Of a stretch of 64,000 nt of DNA, positions 18,506 through 25,631 are shown piece after piece. The position numbers were made by a program, and so were the translations under genes. The stretch's first letter is position 1. Each line of letters begins with the position of its first letter. The notes under the pieces were generated by a model. The model did not search any database, was not told where the DNA came from, and saw only the letters and a list, made by a program, of their open reading frames with translations. This DNA is from Myxococcus virescens (lineage in GTDB: Bacteria > Myxococcota > Myxococcia > Myxococcales > Myxococcaceae): assembly GCF_900101905.1 (NCBI RefSeq), contig NZ_FNAJ01000001.1:186001-250000 (forward strand). Direction: 5' to 3'.

Positions 18506-19693
18506 TCAGAAGGCGAAGTCGCGCTCCAGGGTTTCGCTCCCCGCCTGCACGGACAGGTGGGCAGAGCGCGCGCCGGTGGACGACGCGGACGTCAAATCAA
18601 AGGCGATGCCCTCCGGCCCATGGGCCGGCTTGAGCGAGGGACGGCCAGGGCTCAGGAACACCGCCGCCGTCACGGTCCGGCCAGACAAGGGCTGCACCAG
18701 CAGGCGCACGCGCTGACGCTCGCGCACCAGCACCACGCGAAAGTCGCGGCGCTCATCCAGCACTTCGCGCTGCTCCGGCAGACGGGCGGCGTGAGCGCGG
18801 TGGGAGACCGGCGCGCGCGAGGCGCGAGCGGAGCGGGCCACCGTCCCGTCCTCCTCCATGTCCAGCGCCTCCTCGATGGCCGCCTCGCCCTCGTCCAGCG
18901 CCAGCACGGCCTGGGCACACTCGCCGCAGCGCGCGGTGTGCGCATCCAGCCGGGTCCGCTCGTCCTCGGACAGCAGCCCCATGTCGAGGCGCCAGAGGTC
19001 GTCCGCGGTGAGGTGCCGGCGGGGGGGCATGTCCACGGGCGCGGCATCCGCCATGTCCGCGCGGCACGCGTCGCAGTCCTGAAGATGGGCCGTCAGCGTC
19101 TGGGGATTGGCCGTCCAGGTGGCGACCAGGTCATCGCAGCCGGCGCGCGCGGAGAACCACCAGGCGGCGTCCTGCTCGGCGAGTTCGAGGAGGTCGCGCT
19201 CCTGCCGGCGCTGCGGATTGAGTGGGATGAACCAACGCGCTCGAGGACGGAGTGCTGAGTCCAGACTCTGGAGCGCGGCGAGAAAGCGGTCTCGAAGCTG
19301 CGCGGACTCGCCGTCGAGGGCACCGTGAAAGCCCTCCCAGACGGCCAGGGCATATGCGGCGGAGGCGGCCCGGTCGCGAGCGGAAATTCCCTCCAGCGCG
19401 GAGACCCGCCACATGTCCGCCTCTTCACCGCCGTCGAGCGCCACCTCGACAGCTTCTTCCGCGGCCCTCAGCAGCACCGGCTGCAGCGACTGGGGCTTCT
19501 GCGCCTTCAACCAGGCTTCTACCTGAGGTCGACCCAGGCCCCGCAGGGCCGCGTCCACACCTTCGGTCTCCAACCGGGAGCGGCGGCGCAGCAGGTCCCC
19601 CGCCGCCTCGAGCACTTCACCGGGAGAAGCCGTGCCCGACAGGAGCTGCGAGCGGCGGGCGGAATAGCGGGACAGCGTATCTCCAACAATCAT
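18506..19693 (-). CDS. Soluble protein with two anti-sigma zinc motifs
   Basis: 395 residues. Two HxxxCxxC motifs are visible: H203/C207/C210 (HLQDCDAC) and H252/C256/C259 (HTARCGEC), each as in ZAS/zf-HC2 anti-sigma domains. No transmembrane segment is present. The N-terminal 190 residues are helical and unrecognised, and the C-terminal 130 residues are mixed beta. It lies 48 bases behind an ECF-like sigma gene on the same strand, so it is probably a double-finger anti-sigma or scaffold for that factor. Two fingers in one soluble protein is not the common form. Confidence 0.75.
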   Translation of the reverse strand: MIVGDTLSRYSARRSQLLSGTASPGEVLEAAGDLLRRRSRLETEGVDAALRGLGRPQVEAWLKAQKPQSLQPVLLRAAEEAVEVALDGGEEADMWRVSALEGISARDRAASAAYALAVWEGFHGALDGESAQLRDRFLAALQSLDSALRPRARWFIPLNPQRRQERDLLELAEQDAAWWFSARAGCDDLVATWTANPQTLTAHLQDCDACRADMADAAPVDMPPRRHLTADDLWRLDMGLLSEDERTRLDAHTARCGECAQAVLALDEGEAAIEEALDMEEDGTVARSARASRAPVSHRAHAARLPEQREVLDERRDFRVVLVRERQRVRLLVQPLSGRTVTAAVFLSPGRPSLKPAHGPEGIAFDLTSASSTGARSAHLSVQAGSETLERDFAF

Positions 19694-19741
19694 GGGTTCA
19701 TTCCTCCTGGGTACCCCGGGTGTGGCGGGGAAGGAGGCGGC

Positions 19742-20410
19742 TCACGCTTCCTCCCCATGCGACTCGCGATGAAGGTCCAGCAGGTAGAGCTTGAGGTAGG
19801 CCTGGGCCCGGCTGACGCGCTTGTAGCTGTTCACCACGGTGATGCTCAGGCGCCGGGCACATTCTTCGTGATCCTCGACGTCTTCGTGGTGGTACAGGTC
19901 CCAAGCCGAAGCTTCCTTCGGGTGCTCCTGCTGGAGGCGGGCAAATGCCGCCCAATATAGCTCCTGGGCTTCGGCGCGCTCTTCACGCCGCTTCCCGAAC
20001 TCGACGGCGCGAGCCACCTCGGAGGGTGGCTCTTCCATGGCGTCATCGGGGTCCGACGGAGGCGCCGCGAGCTCTTCGCGGTGCTTCCGGTAGAAGTCGA
20101 TGGCCACGTGCTTGACGATGCGCAGGAAGAACGTCTTGGGAGACGCGCTCCGGCCGGGCATCTGCTCCGACACGCCGCGGAACTGGTCCAGACCCCGGTC
20201 GATGAACTTCCCGACCGCGTCCTGGAAGAGCTCGTCCGCGTCCGCTGGGGAACCACGGCCGTAGCTCGCCTGAATCTTGCTGATGACGTACCGCGAGGGT
20301 CGGGCCCACCGCTGCACCAACGCCCCAAGCGGGCCTCCAACAGGCTCGCCAGTGGCGCGGCGGCGGACCACCTCCGCGAACAATTCGTCATCCGTGAGCT
20401 GCTCGTACAC
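19742..20410 (-). CDS. ECF-like sigma factor
   Basis: 222 residues from a GTG. Region 2 features occur around 60-125 (DADELFQDAVGKFIDRGLDQFRG, SPKTFFLRIVKHVAIDFYRKH). The C-terminal third (AWDLYHHEDVEDHEECARRLSI...VVNSYKRVSRAQAYLK) carries a divergent region 4 helix-turn-helix. It pairs with the downstream two-finger anti-sigma gene. The start lies opposite a 433-base control region leading to the Y-like RNA locus, so both could be regulated from there. Confidence 0.75.
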   Translation of the reverse strand: MYEQLTDDELFAEVVRRRATGEPVGGPLGALVQRWARPSRYVISKIQASYGRGSPADADELFQDAVGKFIDRGLDQFRGVSEQMPGRSASPKTFFLRIVKHVAIDFYRKHREELAAPPSDPDDAMEEPPSEVARAVEFGKRREERAEAQELYWAAFARLQQEHPKEASAWDLYHHEDVEDHEECARRLSITVVNSYKRVSRAQAYLKLYLLDLHRESHGEEA

Positions 20411-20588
20411 CGGAAGGACCTGGGGGCTGCGCCGGGGAAGTCGCCCCGGGATGTTGGGTTACGGGGATGTGGCGCGGCAAGGTACCACGTTGGCATCCGC
20501 AGGCAGCCTCCGAGACAAGCAGGGGGCGCCAACCCGGCGGAATCACCGGACAATTGGCACCCGCGAAGTCGGACGAAAGCCGCATGGC

Positions 20589-20653
20589 GTTCCTGACGGG
20601 ATTTATAGAGCAGGCGTCAGGAACCGGGCCCCGGAAAATCACCTGTCAGGAAC
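20589..20653. promoter_or_regulatory. Triple GTCAGGAAC motif, two copies forming a perfect inverted repeat
   Basis: GTTCCTGACG at 20589-20598 and CGTCAGGAAC at 20615-20624 form a perfect 10-bp inverted repeat around a 16-base AT-richer spacer containing TTTATAGAG. A third direct copy, GTCAGGAAC, lies at 20645-20653. They sit 35-100 bases before the first Y-like RNA, between it and the divergent sigma-factor gene. This is the pattern of a repressor or activator operator; the protein is unknown. Confidence 0.55.
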
Positions 20654-20687
20654 AGCGGGGGCCCGCGTCTTCGCCCCCATCGCTTTC

Positions 20688-20815
20688 GAGCGCCCGGCCG
20701 AAGCGGCCCTACAAGCCGTGGTTCGACTCCACACATATGCCCCATGGGCGTATGCCGACGGGTGGTCCGTCACTGATCTTGGAATCAGCCAACTGGCTTC
20801 TTCACTCGGGCGCTC
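20688..20815 (+). ncRNA. Y RNA-like (YrlA-type) small RNA with permuted tRNA module, copy 1
   Basis: The ends pair as GAGCGCCCG (20688-20696) with CGGGCGCTC (20807-20815). Next come a 3x3 internal loop GCC/ACT and then GAAG (20700-20703) with CTTC (20800-20803). Inside, in order, are: a T arm GTGG-TTCGACT-CCAC (20718-20732); an acceptor-like stem of 9 bp, 20734-20742 with 20746-20754, closed by CAT; CC; a D arm GACG-GGTGGTC-CGTC (20757-20771); and an anticodon-like hairpin CTGA/TCAG (20773-20788). This is a tRNA fold opened at the variable region and mounted on a Y-RNA stem. The GCCGAAG strand fits the conserved Ro-binding strand of bacterial Y RNAs. A T-rich tail follows (ccttttcctt). Confidence 0.8.
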
Positions 20816-20843
20816 AACCTTTTCCTTCTCGAGGATTCGCGTC

Positions 20844-21551
20844 ATGTCCCGCCGCACCATCGTCATCGGAGACCTTCACGGCTGCTACGACGAAGCCGTG
20901 GAGCTGCTCGGCAAGGTGGGCGCGACCTCCAGCGACCGGATCATCTTCGCGGGTGACCTGGTGGACCGGGGCCCGAAGCGCCGCGAGTGCGTGGAGTTGG
21001 CCATGCGGCACGAGGCCATCCTCGGCAACCACGAGGAGAAGCACCTCCAGCAGCGCCACCGGGCGGACGAGCGGTTGCCTCCCGACCACCTCGAGACTCG
21101 CCGGGTGCTCCAACCCGGGCACTACGACTGGATGGCCCGGCTGCCTCGCTACCTGCGGCTGCCGGAGCACAACGCCATCGTGGTGCACGCCGGCCTGCTG
21201 CCGGACATCCCTGTCGAGAAACAGGACCCGTACCACCTGCTCCATGCCCAGTGCATCCGGCCCCCAGCGGCCAAGAGCTACTGGCCGTCCAAGGCACCTG
21301 ATGGCTGGAACTTCTGGACGCACCACTGGAAGGGCCCCGAGCGGGTCATCTTCGGCCACACCGTCTTCGACGCGCCGCTCGTCACCGAGCACGCGGTGGG
21401 TATCGACACCGGGTGCGTCTACGGACGGTCGCTGACGGCGGTGGTGCTCCCCACCTGGGAGCTCGTCTCGGTGCCGGCCCGGAGTACGTACCGGGGCGGC
21501 AAGGCCGTGGCCCGGATTCCGGTCCACGGCGACGTGTCCGTCTTCTCGTAA
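20844..21551 (+). CDS. PPP-family metallophosphatase (PrpE/ApaH-like)
   Basis: 235 residues from an ATG preceded by GAGGA. The metal motifs GDLHGC, GDLVDRGP and GNHE, plus VVHAG and FGHT, define a calcineurin-like PPP phosphatase. Homologues act on phosphoproteins or on Np4N nucleotides and RNA caps. The gene is bracketed by two Y-like RNAs: 28 bases after the first and 8 bases before the second. An RNA-end or cap-directed substrate is therefore attractive, but this is inference from position only. Confidence 0.88.
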   Translation: MSRRTIVIGDLHGCYDEAVELLGKVGATSSDRIIFAGDLVDRGPKRRECVELAMRHEAILGNHEEKHLQQRHRADERLPPDHLETRRVLQPGHYDWMARLPRYLRLPEHNAIVVHAGLLPDIPVEKQDPYHLLHAQCIRPPAAKSYWPSKAPDGWNFWTHHWKGPERVIFGHTVFDAPLVTEHAVGIDTGCVYGRSLTAVVLPTWELVSVPARSTYRGGKAVARIPVHGDVSVFS

Positions 21552-21559
21552 TCGATTTC

Positions 21560-21695
21560 GCGCCCGGCCGACGGGGTCCAACACGCCATACAGCTGTCGC
21601 GGGTTCGAATCCCGCCGGAGCCGTTCGTGGCTCCGTAGCTCAGCGGTAGAGCACTGGGACCGTTAATCCAAGAACCGGCCTCGTCACTCGGGCGC
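21560..21695 (+). ncRNA. Y RNA-like (YrlA-type) small RNA with permuted tRNA module, copy 2
   Basis: Outer stem GCGCCCG (21560-21566) pairs with CGGGCGC (21689-21695), and the same GCC/ACT internal loop follows. Then GACG (21570-21573) pairs with CGTC (21682-21685), a compensatory change from GAAG/CTTC of copy 1. Next is GGGTC with GGCCT. Inside are: a T arm GCGGG-TTCGAAT-CCCGC (21599-21615); an acceptor stem CGGAGCC/GGCTCCG (21616-21635) closed through G-TTCG-T; TA; a D arm GCTC-AGCGGTA-GAGC (21638-21652); and an anticodon-like arm with loop CCGTTAA. It starts 8 bases after the phosphatase stop, so processing from a longer transcript is likely. Confidence 0.82.
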
Positions 21696-21841
21696 ACCCT
21701 TTCCCTTCCATCCTCACTTCGCACGGGCCGCCTTCGCTGAAGCGCAAGGCACTCGTGCGTCCACGCGCGGTGCACTCCGCTCGCTTCGTCGCGAGTGGTC
21801 CGCCCCGCGCCTGACCCGCGGCACGTCCCTAGGGGGACACC

Positions 21842-23611
21842 ATGACGACCCAGACGCAGAACCCGAACGCGCTGCTGCCCGAGTCGCAGCGCGGTCCCGC
21901 CGAGCGCCTGCTGGACCTGGTGCTCGGAGGCTCCGCCCACCTGTGGCACAACCGGCCTGGCCTGGATGTGAATGGCACCTGGTACGCGGCGGCGCACGCC
22001 ACGCCGTTCCAGCGTGAAAAGGGGCGACCGGTGAAGCCGGGCCTCTTCGTGCCCGCCGCGGTGAAGCTCTACCGGCAGCTCCTGGGCATCTACCGGCTCA
22101 ACGCGGAGCTGATGGCGCACTTCGCGTCGTACGCGCTGACCCAGACGGACTGGCGCGACCTCAAGGTCGCGACGTGCGCGCTCATGCTGGTGCAGGAGCA
22201 CGCGGGCCAGCCCGTGCGCGACGAACAGGGCGGCGTGGCGTTCCATGACGACGACTGGCGAGCCATTGGCGAGGCGATGGTGCTCCACTACGAGCGCAAG
22301 TCGACGCGCATGCTCACGCCCAAGGCCGTGCTGCGCGTGGCGGAGCTGCTGGAGCATCCGGAGATCGCTCGGCTCAACCGCGAGGCGGGCTTTGGTGACC
22401 CGGCGTCCCGAAAGGCGCCGCTGGGCCGCTGGAAGCGCGTGGCGTCGAAGTGGCTGGCGGCGCGTGAGGCCAACATGCCCATGCTCCAGGGCCTGGTGAA
22501 GGCGGGCTACAAGGAGACGCTGAAGAAGCTGGCGCGCAAGGCGGGCTACAAGCCGCGCGCGCAGGGCTTCTTCGAGGTGCTCGGCTGGAAGCAGAAGCAG
22601 TCCGCGCAGGGCCACCGCGAGGTGGGCCTGAATGGGCTGACGCTGGTCAAGCGCGAGCGCTTCGACGGCCTGTCGGAGGCGGAAATCTGCGAGTGGATCG
22701 ACCTGGAGCGCCTCTCCTACAAGGAGGTCGTGGGCCGGCTGCCGAAGGACGTGGGTCTCACGCCGGCCATCATGGCGGCGCTGCTGCCCTCGCTGTCGGA
22801 CCGTGACCTGCGGCTGATGACGCCTACGCTCGAGGAACTGGGCCTGCTGACGGACCCGGCCATCCGCGCGCGCTGGGAGAAGGCGGTGCACACGGCCACG
22901 GACCAGCGGGCGCTGAACATCGCGAAGAACGTCCGCAGCGCGGTGCTGCGACGCAAGCTGGAGGAGGCCAGCGACAACGCGGCACGGCAGGCGGTGGCGG
23001 AGGCGACGGCGGAGACCGACGTGCGGGTGATGTTCCTCATCGACAAGTCGGGCTCCATGGAGGGGGCCATCGAGCGTTCGAAGGAGGCGCTGTCGCGCAT
23101 CCTCGCGGGCTTCCCGATGGACAAGCTGCACATCGCCGCGTTCGACACCCTGGGTACGGTGCTGCGTCCCAAGGCCGCCAACCGCATCGCCGTCCAGCAC
23201 ATGCTGGCGGGGCTGCGGGCGTCGGGTGGAACGGCGCACGCGTCCGCGGTGTACGCGCTGCATCGTGACGGCGTTCGTGTGCCGGAAGACGCGAAGCTGG
23301 TGGTCATCGTGGTGGGAGACGAGGCCGGAGAGGCAGGCGACCAGTTCGCCCGGGCATTCCGTGACCTCCGCATCCCGGTGTCGGCGATGGCCCTGCTGGT
23401 GTCGGTGGCACATGCGCGGGGCTCGACGGTTCGAACCTGCGCCGCGCAGCTGCGAGTGCCCTTCAGCGAGGTGAACGTGGACCAGTTCGAGGACCCGTAC
23501 CAGGTCCCCCGGGTGCTCAAGGCGCTGATGGATGCGCCCACGCTGCCCGGAACCGCCCAGTCCGGCTGGGTGGAGCGGGTGATGCGCACGCCGCTGCTGA
23601 AGGTGGCGTGA
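21842..23611 (+). CDS. rsr: Ro60-like protein (TROVE-type HEAT repeats plus vWA domain)
   Basis: 589 residues. About 1-390 is a helical-repeat region with TROVE-like features (LKVATCALMLVQE; EVVGRLPKDVGLTPAIMAALLP). The C-terminal 200 residues are a von Willebrand A domain with the metal site DKSGS at D401-S405 and a downstream SGGTAH. Ro60/Rsr is a ring that binds misfolded RNA in its hole and Y RNA on its rim; Y RNA gates access and tethers partners such as exonucleases. Two Y-like RNAs directly upstream support this identity. The TROVE half is divergent, so a vWA protein of a related family is the alternative. Confidence 0.8.
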   Translation: MTTQTQNPNALLPESQRGPAERLLDLVLGGSAHLWHNRPGLDVNGTWYAAAHATPFQREKGRPVKPGLFVPAAVKLYRQLLGIYRLNAELMAHFASYALTQTDWRDLKVATCALMLVQEHAGQPVRDEQGGVAFHDDDWRAIGEAMVLHYERKSTRMLTPKAVLRVAELLEHPEIARLNREAGFGDPASRKAPLGRWKRVASKWLAAREANMPMLQGLVKAGYKETLKKLARKAGYKPRAQGFFEVLGWKQKQSAQGHREVGLNGLTLVKRERFDGLSEAEICEWIDLERLSYKEVVGRLPKDVGLTPAIMAALLPSLSDRDLRLMTPTLEELGLLTDPAIRARWEKAVHTATDQRALNIAKNVRSAVLRRKLEEASDNAARQAVAEATAETDVRVMFLIDKSGSMEGAIERSKEALSRILAGFPMDKLHIAAFDTLGTVLRPKAANRIAVQHMLAGLRASGGTAHASAVYALHRDGVRVPEDAKLVVIVVGDEAGEAGDQFARAFRDLRIPVSAMALLVSVAHARGSTVRTCAAQLRVPFSEVNVDQFEDPYQVPRVLKALMDAPTLPGTAQSGWVERVMRTPLLKVA

Positions 23612-23641
23612 AGCCAACGCAGTGAGGAAGGAGGAGGCGTC

Positions 23642-24631
23642 GTGGACTACCGGAAGTTCCTCGGGAAGGTGGAGTCGGTGGTGCTGCCGTATCTGGGCGG
23701 TGGCACCGTGGATTCCGCCTCGCGACGCCTCCGTGTCACCACCCCGGTCACCCCGGGGTGGTGGCGCTTCGAAGTGAAGGGACGAGACGCCACGCCGCGT
23801 GAACCCTCCGAGCCCGAGTGCCTGGAGGCGCTGCCGCGCGTGCAGGGCCATGCATGGGGACGCCGGCTGGTGCGAGAGGGCGCCGTGGCGGAGCCCCTGG
23901 AGCTGATGCCGGAGGAGGAGCCGCCGCGCCTGGCGCCGGTGAGCGCGCGCCGCTGGTTTGACGGCGCCCTGCTCTTCGAAGGCGTGGATTTCGAAAGCGA
24001 AGCCGAGGGCGCGGCACGCCTCGCGCTGGAGCAGAACCAACCCCTCGCCCACATTCGGGGCGTGAGCGCCCCCCTGCGGGCCGCGTTTGGCTACGCCCTG
24101 CTGGAGCGAGTCTCGCGCGACGTGGGCATCCGCTTCGCACCCGCCGAGGTCCGAGGCCGGATACTCGCGGTGGCGGAGGGCGGCCGCGCTCCGGCGGAGG
24201 ATTGCCTGCGCCGTCTGAACCATGAACGTGAGGCCCAGACGGCACGGACGCGACAGGAGCGAGAGGACGCCGAGCGGAGGGCCCGGTCCGCGGAGGTGAT
24301 TGAGGAAGCCCAGCGACGCATGGCCCGTCTGGCGACGCGGGGCGTCCGCGGGAATCCGAGGGAGGACGGCATGCAGCGCGCACAGGAGGCGCTGCTGAAC
24401 GCGGGCGCTCGTCCGCTGGACCTGCGGCGGCTCGCGGGCCAGCGATTGGAGGTGACGTATGCCTTCATGGGGGAGCGCTTCGTCTCCATCGTCGCGGCGG
24501 ACTCGCTCCAGGTCCTGGACGCGGGCATCTGCCTGGCCGGTGCGGACGGAGATGTCACGCTGGAGAGCCTGCCGTCCGTCATTCGCGAGGCCATTGAAAC
24601 GGATGTCCTGGTGGTGACCCGGCATGCCTGA
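23642..24631 (+). CDS. Unknown protein in the Ro60 locus, with central coiled coil
   Basis: 329 residues, GTG start with a strong GGAGGAGG site 30 bases after the Ro60-like gene. Residues 195-250 are highly charged and helical (ERRARSAEVIEEAQRRMARLA), a probable coiled coil. The C-terminal 75 residues form a compact alpha/beta domain (LRRLAGQRLEVTYAFMGERF...VLDAGICLAG). No known domain is recognised. Tight linkage to the Ro60-like gene suggests a partner protein. Confidence 0.75.
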   Translation: MDYRKFLGKVESVVLPYLGGGTVDSASRRLRVTTPVTPGWWRFEVKGRDATPREPSEPECLEALPRVQGHAWGRRLVREGAVAEPLELMPEEEPPRLAPVSARRWFDGALLFEGVDFESEAEGAARLALEQNQPLAHIRGVSAPLRAAFGYALLERVSRDVGIRFAPAEVRGRILAVAEGGRAPAEDCLRRLNHEREAQTARTRQEREDAERRARSAEVIEEAQRRMARLATRGVRGNPREDGMQRAQEALLNAGARPLDLRRLAGQRLEVTYAFMGERFVSIVAADSLQVLDAGICLAGADGDVTLESLPSVIREAIETDVLVVTRHA

Positions 24632-24641
24632 GGAGACGGAC

Positions 24642-25013
24642 ATGTCCACACGAGAGGTCTGCCTGCTCATCGGCCACGGCGACGAAGTGCTGTGGTGCGA
24701 CGCGTCCGACAGTCCGAATCAACTGCCCGACTCACGCGCCCGCTGGGAAGCCATCTGGCGGCTGCGTGACGTCCTTGAAGAGGTGGCGCACAGCCACCCC
24801 GACGGACCACTCGGCTTCTCCGCCGAGGATGAAAGCACCATGGCCGCGCTCACCTCCGCGCTCGGGAAGCCCCTGCGCTTCTCCGTCGTGGCGCCCGAGG
24901 GCATGGTGGCGCGCCTGCGAGGCCGAGACGTCCTGGTGGCGGCCGAGCCCTGGTGGGCAGAGGCGCTTCGCAGCGCCTCCGGCATCCGCCACACCCCCAG
25001 CGGCCTCGCGTGA
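24642..25013 (+). CDS. Unknown small protein in the Ro60 locus
   Basis: 123 residues from the ATG at 24642, which has AGGAG 6 bases upstream overlapping the preceding stop; an ATG at 24624 is the alternative. The sequence is acidic and alpha/beta in pattern (REVCLLIGHGDEVLWCDASDS...LRFSVVAPEGMVARL). No known family is recognised. It is the last gene of the presumed operon and ends 4 bases from a convergent gene. Confidence 0.7.
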   Translation: MSTREVCLLIGHGDEVLWCDASDSPNQLPDSRARWEAIWRLRDVLEEVAHSHPDGPLGFSAEDESTMAALTSALGKPLRFSVVAPEGMVARLRGRDVLVAAEPWWAEALRSASGIRHTPSGLA

Positions 25014-25017
25014 GTCC

Positions 25018-25524
25018 TCAGACGGTGCGCGTCCAGAGGTCGCGGATGTCCTGCGGGAGCTGGCCCATGACGTCCTCGGACTCCCCTTCGGTTATCTGGT
25101 GGCGGACGGCATCCATCACCGCGCGAACCACCGGCTCCACCGCATCTGGATGAAGGCTCAGGTCCTCCCCGACCCGACGCAGAAGGTGCTCGCGGTGGAA
25201 CTTGGGAGGCAGCTCTTCCTCGTGCTTCTCACAGCGGTGCAGCAGCAGGGTCAGCTTGCGAGGAAGCTGGTCCTCCAGGTCGCTTGCCTCCTCACTGAGG
25301 ATTCGCTGTTCCAGAGCGCAGAGGACGGACACCGCGGCCTTCTCGGCCACGGCGGGTGACATGCCGCCGCGCTCGCACAGGTGCTTGATGAAGGCCGCGT
25401 ACGTCTGGCTCGTGCGTGACTCGTGCCGCAGCCGCCTGCGGACCTCGATGGGCGTATCCCGGCGGCTGGTCTGACGCTCGCTGCCCTGCGGAGCGCCCTT
25501 TCCCTGCTCACGGTCATTGGGCAT
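25018..25524 (-). CDS. DUF2267-type protein
   Basis: 168 residues from the ATG at 25524. The C-terminal 130 residues (TYAAFIKHLCERGGMSPAVAEKAAVSVLCALEQRIL and EHLLRRVGEDLSLHPDAVEPVVRAVMDAVR) form the duplicated helical pattern of DUF2267. Its function is unknown in any organism I can name with confidence. The first 40 residues are charged and disordered. It has its own transcript on the opposite strand to the Ro60 locus. Confidence 0.8.
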   Translation of the reverse strand: MPNDREQGKGAPQGSERQTSRRDTPIEVRRRLRHESRTSQTYAAFIKHLCERGGMSPAVAEKAAVSVLCALEQRILSEEASDLEDQLPRKLTLLLHRCEKHEEELPPKFHREHLLRRVGEDLSLHPDAVEPVVRAVMDAVRHQITEGESEDVMGQLPQDIRDLWTRTV

Positions 25525-25631
25525 GGGCTGTCCTTCCTTCATGAAATGGCGTGTGCGCCTCACGGTGCCCACGCCATCCAGAAGGAGCACGACGTAGCGG
25601 CACGAAAGCCGTGCCGCCGCCTCCCCGCTCG

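Noticed and set aside
20556-20580. Possible sigma-54 promoter (TTGGCACCCGCG) before the Y-like RNA
   Set aside because: The GC element at -12 is missing at the required spacing, so a sigma-54/RtcR-type control cannot be supported.
20690-20813. Genuine permuted tRNA gene that would be circularised and charged
   Set aside because: The acceptor halves are joined by only 3 or 6 bases and the flanks form a conserved long stem, which fits a Y-RNA scaffold better than a tRNA precursor; the neighbouring Ro60-like gene agrees.
21419-24670. 1083-residue minus-strand frame covering the Ro60 locus
   Set aside because: Low-complexity Arg/His/Gln-rich translation opposite well-supported genes; a GC-rich shadow.
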